Of a DNA stretch of 64,000 nucleotides, positions 1-11,462 are shown piece after piece. The translations under genes were made by a program, and so were the position numbers. The stretch comes from Polytrichum commune (lineage: Eukaryota > Streptophyta > Polytrichopsida > Polytrichales > Polytrichaceae). The notes under the pieces were generated by a model that did no database searches, was not told where the DNA came from, and was given only the letters and a program-made list of their open reading frames with translations. The stretch is taken from the NCBI GenBank assembly GCA_950295325.1, contig OX485804.1, forward strand, positions 44,764,001-44,828,000, given 5' to 3'. Position 1 is the stretch's first letter. Each line of letters opens with the position of its first letter.

Positions 1-497
1 TAACTAGGCTAAAACCCTTGTCTCCAAAGAACATGGTGAGTCTATAAGGGGTTTATCACACCCGCCAGTTTAGACACCATCCGTAGGCATCTTCAACTGT
101 AATTATGTGAAAAGTGGTGGGTCAACATCTATTTCTGAACATAATCCCTAGCAATTTCATGGTTGGAACTGGACAAAAAGTTTGGTGTGATTGGGGCATG
201 AGACAAACTCTAAATTTTATTAATGAAAGCATACAGGTGCTATGAGATTGTGCAATTATGCAGAAAATGGCATGATCACTTCCAATATATGCAAGATCAC
301 AACACGGCCAATTTGTGTAAGTAAGGTTCAAGTCCAATTAAAACCCCAATGTAGATAGCCACGTCAGACAAGTGACCACATAAGGCACACGTAACCTGCC
401 ACGTGGACTGGAAGGGTTTAAGCTAAAACCCCTTGCCTCCGAGGAACCTCGCCGATGAGTCTCCAAGAAAAACAGGAATGAGAGAGCGGGTTAGCAA
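1..497. other. Upstream region of the S17 gene, no gene seen
   Basis: No coding exon is visible. A short imperfect direct repeat is present: a segment at about 9-43 (CTAAAACCCTTGTCTCC...) recurs at about 422-461. The second copy lies just upstream of the S17 gene and may belong to its promoter or 5' leader. Confidence 0.5.
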
Positions 498-506
498 TTA
501 GGGTTT
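498..506 (+). promoter_or_regulatory. Telo-box upstream of the S17-like gene
   Basis: TTAGGGTTT lies 68 bases upstream of the chosen start codon. Telo-boxes (AAACCCTA or its complement) are well known in promoters and leaders of plant ribosomal-protein and other growth-related genes. The RPL7 gene in this window has the same motif. Confidence 0.55.
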
Positions 507-573
507 GAGGAATGCAAAGTTGTGGGCAAGGTGGGGAGTGAGGAAGCATAGCAATTACAGTCAAGGAGTAAAG

Positions 574-1909
574 ATGAAGACAGTGGTGGGAAAGGTGGTG
601 TCCAACAAGATGACCAAATCGGTTGTGGTCGCCGTGCAACGATTGTGGCAGCACCCGCGTTACCCTAAAATGGTCAGAAAGACATCCAAGTTTATGGCGC
701 ACGATGAGACCAACGACTGCAACATTGGGGATGAGGTAAGATTCTTCCCCTGTATCTGCACTCACATCTCTTCCTCTTTTCAGTTTGTGTAAGTGTCTGA
801 TGCGATCCTCAGTTAGGAGAGCATTGCTTGCTTCGTTGCCATATCTGGCAGGGGTAGGCTGGGATGAGATTTTGGCTGTGAATGCCGTGTGCTTGTTGCT
901 CTCAGCTCAGCAGCTAATGATTGTAACGATTTCTTCTTTCGATACCTATCTCCCCTGTATCACCGTTTACTGTATAACTGATATTAGAGTATATTTGGGC
1001 AAACCACTTGTCCAGAAATAATAAGGGATGTGCATTTGTGGGAAAAGAAACATCAAACCATAACAACAAAAGCAACATCACAACAACCACAACTTCAAAT
1101 GTTTGTAACCCATGTTCGTTAACCACTACATTTATGTAGTTTTGTGATCTAGTGCACGTCATAGTGGCAGTTGGAATTGTCCAAAATTCACGCATAAATC
1201 CAAGTTTACTTAAATCCTAGTTACTAAGGTTAGGGTTTGTAGAGGTGAGGTTATAATTGTCACGGTTATTTACGTATCTATCTGCTTAGAGTAGGAGAGC
1301 ATTGCTTGTCTTGCTGCCATAAGTCACATTGGTAGGCTGGGATGAGATTCTGGCTGTCGGTACCATGTGCTTGTTGCTCTCAGCTCATCAGCTAAGATCT
1401 ACAATAGTTTCAATGACTGTCTCCCCATATCATATTATAATGTCAGGTTAGGGTTTGTGCAGGTGAGGTCACATTTGGCATGGTTATTTTTCGTATGTAT
1501 CTGTCTGTTGTGATCCTCAGAGTGGCAGAGCATTGCCTGCATTGTTGATATATGTTGCAGGGGCAGGCTGAAATGAGATTTTAGCTGTCAATACCATGTT
1601 CTTGTCGCTCTCAGCTCAGCAGCTAATGTTGACAGTGGATTTCCATTGTTGACGCCTGTCTCTCATGTGCCACATTTTGATGTAAGGTTAGAATTTGTGC
1701 AGGTGAGGTTACAACCATCACGACCTTTGAGCAAGCGGAAGCACTGGATAGTTCAAGACATCATTCGAAGAGCAAGGATTTTTGAAGCTCCTGATCTAAG
1801 TAAAATTGCTGCAGCACAAGCTGCACAAGCAGCAGCAGCATCCACATCTGCACCCGCACCTGCACCTACTACCCCAGCTGCAGGGCAAACTCATGAACTC
1901 GTCCATTAG
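574..1909 (+). CDS. 30S-type ribosomal protein S17 (uS17), organellar, two exons
   Basis: Exons 574-735 and 1703-1909 give 122 residues. Both splice sites are canonical (GAG|GTAAGA, TGCAG|GTGAGG) and phase 0. The product matches bacterial/organellar uS17, an OB-fold protein that binds 16S rRNA in the small subunit. It begins [13 protein letters not shown] and contains [17 protein letters not shown] and [11 protein letters not shown], the family signature. The C-terminus adds an Ala/Pro-rich tail of about 40 residues absent from bacterial S17. I chose ATG 574 because plant mitochondrial S17-like proteins start MK.VVG. An in-frame ATG at 505 would add 23 residues and could be an alternative start. 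I infer a mitochondrial role because no clear plastid transit peptide is seen. The gene stands alone. Confidence 0.85.
736..1702 (+). repeat. Tandemly duplicated segments inside the S17 intron
   Basis: A segment of about 105 bp (GAGCATTGC ... CTCAGCTCAGCAGCTA) occurs three times, at about 817-916, 1289-1393 and 1517-1625. A second block containing TTAGGGTTTGTGCAGGTGAGG occurs at about 1229-1260 and 1445-1480. The true acceptor at 1684-1715 is the third copy. The duplicated unit therefore spans the intron 3' end and the first bases of exon 2. The motif at 1461-1462 is a near-perfect decoy acceptor. Confidence 0.8.
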
Positions 1910-4093
1910 TTAGGCCCACAAAGATCTGATGAAAATGGTCAATCTGCTCCCTTCTTGCTGTCAAACTTTGACGGTGCATGTTCTCAACATGGCTCGGTAA
2001 TAGACTTAGATTTTTAAATCCTAGCCAACAGCAAAATGATTTAACAGAGTTGGCACATTAGCTGAATTGTATTCTTGCAGGTTAGGTCTCTGTATGATGG
2101 TTTTGTGTTGTCAATTGCCCTTGGAACCATGGCATTTGGTGACAAAAATTGGTGATGGAGGATGACCGGTCCTGGTTCAGGCAAAATAGGACATTTGTTT
2201 CTGAGGTATAGCTCAGAATAACAACGGAAAATGTAAGCTTTTGAACCACTTGAGACTTTAGGAATATAGCTTTGACCAAAGCAGTTTGTTCAAGACAGTA
2301 TGTAGCTTGCCAGTTTGTGCAATGACTCCATCTCGTTGTCTGTCATATATTATGTCTGAATTGTCATGGACCAAACCAAAGACTTACATTGTCTGCATGA
2401 ATACTAAATCTTACACCCTCACTTCTCCATAACATTGTTAATAATGTGCGAAGCTCACCCTTTTGAGTTTAGGGTGTAGGGTTTAGGGTTTAAATGCCAC
2501 CTTTCTGATTCCCTGATCTGTTTCACATTTTCTTATGAATATGGGATCGATCTACATTCACTGCATGGACATGATTCAGTATTCAATGGGTGTTTAGCAG
2601 CAGAATGTCCAATATCACTGTCCATGATTTCAATGATTTTTTAGCATTTCTTTAACATGCAATATACATAAAATGGAAATTATGTGCTTTGGTGTTGAAA
2701 GTTAAAAAGTGCCTGTAATGTCCATTCCGACTTCCAAATCGTGTTAACTATTATGGTTTATCTTGATTCATTCACTTCACAACGTCTATACAAGTCCACA
2801 ATATTATTTACCCACTTTTTAAAACAGAAGAGAATGTGATGGGGCGCCCTTCTGTTACAAAAGCATGACCATATAATGGGCTTATTTGTACCATGTTGTG
2901 GAAGGAATATTTCAATTCCAATTCGAAGTAATGCACCACTATTCTATTCTCCTTTCAAGGTAGATTGGGTCTTAAATGGTTACTTTTTCCAACTAGCCCA
3001 CTTCTCAGAGGATATGAAACATGCGATAACTATGAGATGGTTAGCCATAGCCACTTTCCTCATCAATTTTGGAGCTCATCTATATATCTTATTCATTATC
3101 AAAGTGAAGATTCCTCCGCTCATTAAGTGATCATATAGGCCTCCCAACTATGTTGACCACTAAGCCTAGAATGGTTGCATATTTTAAGCACATAGTCTAA
3201 TTACTTTTAAAGATAAGTATTTTGGGTATTTATTTTGGAACCACAACAAACCACACAACACTCAAATATGGGTGTTTGATAACAATAGGTAACTAAATTA
3301 AACGTGTCTACCTTAACATTCACCAAGATGTCATAATTATTCAATGCCACTTGAGATTTGTCTAATTGGTCCAAACTTGGCGTGATATGGTATGGTGGAC
3401 ATTGGCACAGACGAGCCGCTAGGGACCAAAGGCCCACCGCTGGTGGGAGAAGAAGTCCGCAAGGAAGTTGGCAAAGCAGAGAGTTTGTTTGGATAATAGG
3501 TAGTGATGCTTACACCAAAAGAATCATCAAAACAACTACAAAACAATATGGAATTGTTTGATTTTTGTTCTTGGCATTGAAATCTGGCCCACAGCTAACA
3601 TAGGGATGATTGATACAATCTAAGCCATTATAAGATGGCCTGCAATAATCTCAATTAAGTTGTGTTTGGAAGTGTGCATATGGGTATTGCAGTTCGCACT
3701 TGTTGAAAATGTTTGGATTCAATGTTATAGGCTTGACCATTTTGCTCAAATTAAGATATTAAATCCTGAATGTCCACTACACAAACGCACAAGCCCAAAA
3801 TTCAAAAGGAAACAAGACGACTTTCCACTTGTCTGTGGTCACCCTAATCTCTAAGCAGACGATCGGATATACAAATTGTCCTTTATCTCTCATTGAGTTT
3901 TTACTGTGAAAGGCTTGACATAGGAGCTGCACATAGTTTTGCCAAAATTGTTCAACCCGATGATGCAATTAGTTGGTGACATAAGATGCAATATAGTGAG
4001 TATTAAGAATTATATGCAATGTAACAATGCAACTCAAATGCAAAATTATGGACATGATGAACGAGGTGTACCTGCAAGTTATAGTGTACACAC
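1910..4093. other. Intergenic: 3' flank of S17 and dispersed repeat
   Basis: No supportable gene. About 1910-2100 is probably the S17 3' UTR. A degenerate telomere-like run (GTTTAGGGTGTAGGGTTTAGGG) lies at about 2466-2491. A segment at about 2960-3160 (AACTAGCCCACTTCTC ... ATCAAAGTG) resembles 31740-31920 and, weakly, 26540-26760, so it is a dispersed repeat of unknown class. Confidence 0.5.
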
Positions 4094-4989
4094 TCAAAAA
4101 CCGCGCTTTCCGTTTTTTGGACGGGACATGCTTGCTGGAGTTGGAATCGGCGCATCATCGAACTCTGATATAAGATTTAGATTATTATTTGGCGGATTAA
4201 GCGCCAGTGGATCAACCTGCGCCTGAATGTTCTCTTCTTTCATTTTGCGCAATATGAAATATGCGCGATCGTATGAAAGTTCCGACCACGTTGTGGTGTC
4301 GGTTATACCAAATTCATAGTAGAATCGAAACATTTGGTGTGATGCTAAATCACATGGGACGACGGTCTTCAACAACGTCTTTGCTCTCCAAGCAGGGAGC
4401 GTGGCTTCGATGTCCACGTATTGGATGTAAAACACGTCCAGAAGCACCTTCAAGTAACATGAGGAGGAGGTGCATTTAGGAAATTGCAGTGGTGATGAGA
4501 TGTATATGAAAAGAAACAACATAAGTTTGTAATTTTTTATAAAAATTACTAGACAATGCATGATGCAATAAGTATTAAAAACAATCAATGTATGTGTGAC
4601 ATGAAGTGTATATATAGACATGGCATGCCACCATGTATCTTCTTAAATTCATTTCTGTACTCTGCATGTTCCGTAACAAATTGATTCACATCTCTTACTG
4701 TGTCGAAACTTGGAGGGTTTAAATATTCTTGTATCCACAGACATCCAAGAGTCGACGTTGTGCTTCGGTGGGATAGAATTTTTTTGCGATACATGGTTTT
4801 TTTGGAGTTGTTTGTGGCAACTCCGCCTTCAATTATGTGAGCAAGCAAGAATATATATACGTTTGAAAATTGAAGGCGGAGTTGCCACAAACAACTCCAA
4901 AAAAACCACGTATCGCAAAAAAAATCTATCCTACCGAAGTACAATGTCGACTCTTGGACGTCTATGGATACAAGAATTTTGAAACCCAC
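4094..4989 (-). pseudogene. Coding-like remnant of unknown family, partly duplicated in an inverted repeat
   Basis: On the minus strand two open segments look protein-like. One is about 4989-4620 (includes FDTVRDVNQFVTEHAEYR). The other is about 4470-4094 (includes ASHQMFRFYYEFGI and SYDRAYFILRKMKEE). A short A/T-rich segment between them could be an intron, but I found no convincing splice pair. I do not recognise a family. Most of this sequence lies in the left arm of the inverted repeat at 4250-5456. The second segment continues 150 bases past the arm boundary, so this side is likely the source copy. The right arm has stops (for example after LWIQEF) and ends at YDRA. A transposon-derived fragment or captured host exon are both possible. 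Confidence 0.35.
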
Positions 4990-5456
4990 CAGGTTTCGAC
5001 ACAGTAAGAAAAGTGAATCAATTTGTTACGGAACATGCAGAGTACAGAATTGAATTTAAGAAGATATATGGTGGCATGTCATGTCCATGTATGCACTTCA
5101 TGTCACACATACATTGATTGTTTTTAATACTTATTGCATCATGTATTGTCTAGTAAATTTTATAAAAAAATTACAATCCTATGTTGTTTCTTTTCATATA
5201 CATCTCATCACCACTGCAATTTTTTAAATGCACCTCCTCCTCATGTTACTTGAAGGTGCTTCTGGACGTGTTTCACATCTAATACGCGGACATCGAAGCC
5301 ACGCTCCCTATTTGGAGAGGGAAGACGTTGCTAAAGACCGTTGTCCCAGGTGATTTAACGTCACACCAAATGTTTCGATTCTACTATGAATTTGGTATAA
5401 CCGACACCACAACATGGTCGGATCTTTCCTACGATCGCGCATAATTCATATTGAGC
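4250..5456. repeat. Large inverted repeat, arms about 0.6 kb
   Basis: The left arm (about 4250-4832) reads as the reverse complement of the right arm (about 4873-5456) with scattered substitutions. The spacer is about 40 bp, centred near 4853. Paired landmarks are ATATGCGCGATCG (4259) with CGATCGCGCATAATT (5432), and GGAGTTGTTTGTGGCAACTCC with its complement next to the loop. Transcription would give a long hairpin RNA. No flanking target duplication was identified. Confidence 0.85.
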
Positions 5457-8400
5457 AATTTCACAAGCGAAAGTATATGTACGTTGGAGGCCACCATTGT
5501 AAGCACAACGGAGTATATATACATTTCAGGATGTTTGGAGCATTTAACCATAAAAGGTGCAAAAATTGCTACGGATGTATAAGGACAAAACCGTATGTGA
5601 TGGTAAAGGATATTAGTTTGTTAATCCTACACAATGACATGTAGTGTTGTTAATCCAACACAATTACATGTAGTGGCCCTAAACCATCACTTCATTAATA
5701 ATAAATTATACTAATTAATATATATGTTTATATGCATTATATAACTTACATGGACGATTAGTTATGCACAAATTTTGTAAAATCAGAAAAATGAGAACTA
5801 TGTTGGTAGCTTGGAATTGCATCATTTTTTATAATAAAAAACATTCTCACAAAAGACGAAGACGGAAGAAAGTTCTCAGCAAGAAATTTTACAAAGACAG
5901 ATATGTTGTTGTAACTCTAGAGGAATGCACAGAAGGTTATTGTTGTGTGCGAATCCAGATAATGTTTGTGCTTACATAAGATACTATATAGATAGCCACT
6001 ACAGTGGATTGGGGGCCGTAGTTGAGTGATACAGATGTAACTTAAGTGAAGTTATTTTAAAACTTACAGTCTGTGGATAGAATGTATTTGTGGAAATTTT
6101 TTAGTCTGATATGCTTCGAAGGTACAATGTAAATTATAGGTGGACATAACTTCTTTATGGATCCACAAACGAAACTGTTAGTGAAAATTCTTTCACATAT
6201 TGATGTCATGGTCATCTCAACCAGTTAAGTGCATTTTCTAACACATTCGGTTTGTGTGTAAAGTTACAGTGATAGGCATGCAACTCAAATAAACATCAGG
6301 TTTGAAAATGTCAAAGATAAGGACCGAGTGGTCACTTTATCGCCTAACTACATGTGTTGTTCCTTGAGGTTTTGGCCCACATCATGAATGTCTATTCTTT
6401 TGTGACTTTTATGAATCTCATGCCGTAGCAGTTAGGCGCTAGTCTCGTGACAAATTTCCTACTCAAATTCTTTCCACACAAAAGTATTGAAATTGACGTA
6501 GGGGTTTGCATTCAAGTTGTTTACATGTTTATATGGGACTGTCATAATTTGGTGTTGGTGTAGTCATATGATTTAGTGTGGCATTAAAATTGATGTGTCA
6601 TGTTACTTACAGTGATACTTGTGTTTTCTTCCCACATAATATTTAGTAATAGGCATCAGACCAAATCACATTGACATATTTCTCTCTATAAATAGAGCAG
6701 TTGAAATATTAAAAGTGACAAAAAACTAATAAGCTAAAGCATGTTCACCACTTATGACTCCAATGCAGTTAAAAAGCTTGAACATTTATATGCTCGGATT
6801 AGTAAAGGGTTGGGGTTCAACTTTTCAATGGCATCTACCAGATAGGTTTCATAATTCTTACAGCCTGGAAAACTGTTAGTGTTCACATCTGGGACATATA
6901 CCTTTCATAACATACTAAGCAAAGGTGTAAAGTCTTTGATGTGATCTTTCCAGAAATCAGGCCATATCATCATGGTGAGCATGCAACTTTCAAATTTGAA
7001 TTTGATCATATCTCTGATTAAAGCTTGTTTCCTCCAGCATGCCTTATCAGCTTCCTTACCTTATAACACCACCTGAACACCTCCTTGTCCATTACAACTG
7101 GAGTATTCTAGTGTATTATCTGGTCAAGGCACTCAGTATTTGCACAGTAAAGTATCAATGAAATATGAGCTCCATACATCAGACGATACATACGTAAATG
7201 GGCTTCAGCCTTTTTGATGTCCATTAAATGCGCAAAATGACATGTGAAAACAACTTGACCTTCTCCGCTTCCAGAAATGTACATGACAAAAAAACAAACT
7301 CCAGGACCTAACTTAAGTAACTGCCTCAACCGTGTTTTGTCTAGACCCAATGTCCTCCATGGGAAAAGAGGAAGTGGATCTACTTTCACAATATTACAAA
7401 TTCAATGAGCAGAACAATTAAAAAGGTAGTATCCTCAGTTTCAAAGACATGAAGTCACACTACATGGCACCTCAGAAAATAAATGCAGAAAGATGTAAAT
7501 CCTTCATTTACTATCCATAAGACAGCCACCAATAAAACAGGTCTTGAACCCAAACTCTCACAACTCCTGCACACTTCATCTGTGCACTACAACTGCTTTT
7601 CTAGTTACATAGAGGGTCTTCAAATAGTGCTCCAAAACTGCTGACCTGCACAAACAAGTGCACCATTTTTTACAATGCAGCTTTTACAAAAGGATGATGC
7701 CAGCTAGTATTGAGGGTAATACAAATACCAATTTAAACCACTGTTCGTTGATAGCATGCATAATGTCGTCTAATGAATATGTTAAAAGTATTGCAATATA
7801 AGCGCTTAAATACCAAGCAGGGAAAAAGTAAGTGTAAGTGGTATACTAATACTTTTGATTCAGATGTTGTCATTCGTATTGCTGTCATATCAATCTTTCA
7901 TGTAAAATTGGCGTGTAAAAGGTCAGATGCACTGTGGTGCACAATATCACATACTGTTTAAGCAATCATTTGTAATAGGCCTCCTTGATATCTGATGCCG
8001 TTGCAGAAGTTGGAACCCTGCCACCACCACAACAACAACAACAACCAGTACATTTTGTGACTTCCGTATCACCCAAGCGTCTCCTGTAATTCCACAATAA
8101 TGCAACCCTTCGTGCCTTCAACACAACCTTCTACTTTCAAAGCAACTGAAAAGCCACATGAACCTGCTAAAATTGACTAATTGGTAACCTTAGATGTGGT
8201 GATCGATTTTTTTCCAAAACCCACAAAAAGCTATAAAACTAAGCGGCTCCCTCTCACATTGACCCTTCCCCGAAAAGTAGGCTGACAAAGCCCACTCAAG
8301 ATATTTTGAAGCAGAAAACCCAAATATCATATCTGATCCTCTCTCACTCTCGAGTTTCTCCGGAACTAATCAAGATTTCATATCCTCAGAGAAGTGTGTT

Positions 8401-8550
8401 GGTCAGAGAAAGTAACCATGTCTATCTTAGTGCCCAACATTACTGTGTGCATGACAAATGCATCAAAGTGAAAATCATGGCAATAAGTGAGGTTTCTATT
8501 GTGGCAACGCATTGTATGAGAGATCATAGAGCAAATAAATACCTGCCTAT
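5457..8550. other. Intergenic, no confident gene; J-domain-like remnant
   Basis: Mostly A/T-rich sequence without recognisable genes. A short near-tandem duplication of GTTAATCC(T/A)ACACAA...ACATGTAGTG lies at about 5620-5675. A minus-strand open segment at 7108-7389 has no recognised motif. A minus-strand J-domain-like fragment at about 7967-8135 is listed separately. Confidence 0.4.
7967..8135 (-). pseudogene. Possible DnaJ (J-domain) exon remnant
   Basis: The minus strand is open from about 8135 down to 7967 and contains RVPTSATASDIKEAYYK, followed directly by TGA. This resembles J-domain helices I-II (LGV..sAsasdIKkAYyk). No HPD motif, helix III or usable GT donor follows, so it cannot be a complete J-domain as read. 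A CTG/GGT run encoding Cys and Gly precedes it. Either a dead exon or a chance match to a short motif is possible. Confidence 0.3.
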
Positions 8551-11462
8551 TCATAAGATATGGACATCCTTGATTTCAAAATAGCTGATCTTGTGTGTCA
8601 AGGGCTCCTCCACATGCTCATATTTTCCGTGATGACAGTAACTGCAAAAGTGCACTGCTGGAAGTGAGAATCGAGAATCCGAAGAAACATGCACCCAATC
8701 ATTCTCTCCGCCAGAGCCCTAAGTACACATACTTACATAAACCAGGAAAAAATGATTAGCTCCTAAAACGTGCAAGGTAGTCTACAAAATTTTGAGACTG
8801 CCAACACTGATTCAAAGTTGAAATAACATATCTGCTGTGGAGATCAAAATTGGCTTAAATTATGAGATGCTATGTCGCTACAACACATTATGTACGCCCT
8901 AAAACTACAGACTTTGTTGTATAGCGTTCTATAGAGAGCTGAAGAATCGGAGTCCCATTGGACTCCGTTTTGTACAATAAAGGAAGTGACTTGTTGTCAT
9001 CATATATAAAGCACATACTGTTTTTCCTTGTATCATTCGCCTCTCCTTCTGTGCTGGGCTCTTCATTCTCTCCTGAACTGGTACAAGTGCCACCAATTGA
9101 AGATCTGCTCTGGTTCAATGGTCCTCTACCGAACTGTCAAGTTTTAACCACCAAGTAGCTCTGCAATTCTTCAAGAATCCAACTGTTAGTGCAACTTTAT
9201 TTGTTTCAGACCATTGACAGGTTTCATCTCAATATGCAGTGGTTGCAGTATGCAGAATGCCTTTGTAAACTCCAAGCATCTTGTGATTGGATCCTAATTC
9301 TTTCAGCACCATGCAGAATCAAGTTCTGCGTACTCGATTATAGATACAGATAAGTTGGGACAATTTCGGGCGTAATTTGCGTAGCTGGAAAGGACTAGAT
9401 TACACTTGTTGGTCTGGCAAGCTGAAAGATTGATCAATGAGCAACTTGAGTCATATGAAACCGACAATTGTCACCGCTATACAGGAAAGTTATGGGGTCA
9501 CATGAGGTTTATCCTTGTTTTGATGTGTAATTTTTGGATTAGAACACAAAACTTTGTATGCATCTTACTACCCATTATTTGTTGAAAGATATGATCTCTG
9601 CTTATGTGGGTGACAACTCTCCCCTTTAGAACAGCTGTTCTTAAAAGAGGGGGTATTTCAAACCAGATGTATTTTCAAACCTTGTGAAATTGGTTGATCT
9701 TACAAGCTCCTCGTGATCCAAAAATGCTAAGATTGCATTGTTCTCTTCCATACAGTTGGTTTTCCTCCCTGCATAATCAACCTGTCATGATACAGTCATT
9801 CAGAGCCCAATTTGTTATTACCCTAATCTATTCTATTATATGCAAAGTATGAAACTGCAATTAATCCATTTCAAATTTTCACGTGGCCCAATCTCTAGTC
9901 ACCATACTAAAACCCTATTCTATCGAGCGTGTACTACAAGAGATCTTTGTGCTCTGAAACCATGCCGGTGAAACCCTTGTACCGAAATACCTCAGTGGCC
10001 AAGAAACTATAGGGGGTAAAGATGACCAAGTAAAAACTCGTGATCATTTGGCGATAAATCAATCCAAAACTACAGAATCTGAGAAACATCAAGAACCCAC
10101 AAAATAACAAACCAACAATCAAACAAACAACCAAACATAGTTACCTGAAGAGAGCCTTCCAACACTTCACGAAGGACTATTCTTATGGGGCAAAAGCTGG
10201 TGATGATCACCGTTGTACTCTACAGCAACGGCACGTTGATCTCGTCTATTCCATCAAGGTGCTCTGCATCTCTCTCTGCATGCTGTGTGAAATGTGAATT
10301 GTGAAACTTCTCCTCGTCCTACTCGTGGAACGCTGAACGTCGACCAGATCTAAAAGTCAAAATGCAGAAACCCGGCTGAACAAAAGCCTTCGCATGAAAA
10401 CAGCAAGCCTTAATTTCCACCACTGATCACTCGACACTCTTCCATTGCAAATCTATGCATATGAGGGTGTTGTCTGATTCCGACAACTGCACAAACCGCA
10501 ACTAATTTCTTGAGCAGTATCATCATACTGAGACTAATCACACCAATGGAAAATGAAGCGATATCTTATATGACCTACAACTGTGCACGTACACACACCA
10601 CTCGCATCTGCGCTCCTTCCAAAGGACAAACCCCCGAAAACATTAAAAATATTAGAGGAAATGTTCATGATGGTTTGCAAAGCTAAGAGAGTTGGTATAA
10701 CCATGATAATGTTCTTTAACCCGTTCAATGTAGTCTCCACTACCCGAGTTCAATGTGTAATCACCAGGACAAATGAATCATTTTCTTTGTATGACCTAAC
10801 CCTCTGTCTCCACTTCCGATATATACACCGCTATTCACGAAACCAATCTATCGCAACAACAGTTTCCCGGATTCCTACAAGTGAACGAACCGCAATTAAT
10901 TTCTTGAAGAAAATCGTGTAACTGAGATTGGTCACACCACTGGCAAATGGAGCAAAATCTTATATGACCTGACACTGTGCGCCTCCGCTTCCGATATCTA
11001 ATCAGCAGTTTATGACATCAATCGATAGCAAATGTTGTCTGATTCCGACAACTGCACAAACCGCAACTAATTTCTTGAGCAGTATCATCATACTGAGACT
11101 AATCACACCAATGGAAAATGAGGCGATATCTTATATGACCTACAACTGTGCGCGTACACACACCACTCGCATCTGCCCTCCTTCCAAATCACAAACCCCC
11201 GACATCAACTCTTATGTTCCATAAAACTTAAGCAGAAGTGTGAAACCTCTCCTCATCCCCCTCGTGAAACGCCAACTTGCAATCGTAATCGGGGAGGTGA
11301 AGAGAATAGTGTTTGTCTGTCTGCACACGCGGTGGATGAGTGGTGGCAGGAACGGTGGAGATCTTACATCGGTCAAATCCGACGGTCGAGAATGCACAGG
11401 CAACGTGGCCTCACCAGAAGCCAGAAGCTGCTTTCATCGCCCATAGACTTCTTCTCGACCAT
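8551..11462 (-). CDS. Tentative multi-exon gene, unknown function
   Basis: This model is inferred from splice signals and protein-like exons. Exon a is 11462-11415 (ATG in context CCCATGG, MVEKKSMGDESSFWLL, donor GTGAGG). Exon b is 10219-10145 (ends REVLEGSLQ, donor GTAACT). Exon c is 9781-9704 (VDYAGRKTNCMEENN..., donor GTAAGA). Exon d is 9133-9019 (FGRGPLNQSRSSIGG and an acidic Ser-rich stretch, donor GTATGT). Exon e is 8718-8551 (GENDWVHVSSDSRFSLPAVHF, then CSYCHHGKYEHVEEP, stop TGA). Junctions a to d are all phase 0. The d-to-e junction does not keep frame, so an exon is missing or one end is wrong. The CxxC near the C-terminus could bind metal. I recognise no family. Exon b is the weakest call, because its plus strand is also open. 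Confidence 0.35.
10468..10637 (+). repeat. Direct repeat copy 1 (170 bp)
   Basis: A 170-bp block starting TGTTGTCTGATTCCGACAAC is repeated at 11033-11202 with only a few differences. A third, degenerate relative lies at about 10866-10990. All lie within the first intron of the tentative minus-strand gene and upstream of its exon b. Confidence 0.85.
11033..11202 (+). repeat. Direct repeat copy 2 (170 bp)
   Basis: Second copy of the block at 10468-10637, in the same orientation and 395 bp downstream of the end of copy 1. The high identity suggests a recent segmental duplication. Confidence 0.85.

Noticed and set aside
2466-2491. Interstitial telomere array
   Set aside because: Only about three imperfect TTTAGGG units are present, too few for a telomere-repair scar or array.
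2876-3130. Membrane-protein-like frame of 84 codons
   Set aside because: The sequence is part of a dispersed repeat that recurs with stops near 31.7 kb, and no conserved protein motif is seen.
10145-10262. Plus-strand exon (YLKRAFQHFTKDYSYGAK...)
   Set aside because: It is open and protein-like but lacks a good donor (GTGCTC) and neighbouring plus-strand exons. It competes with the minus-strand exon b and was not annotated.
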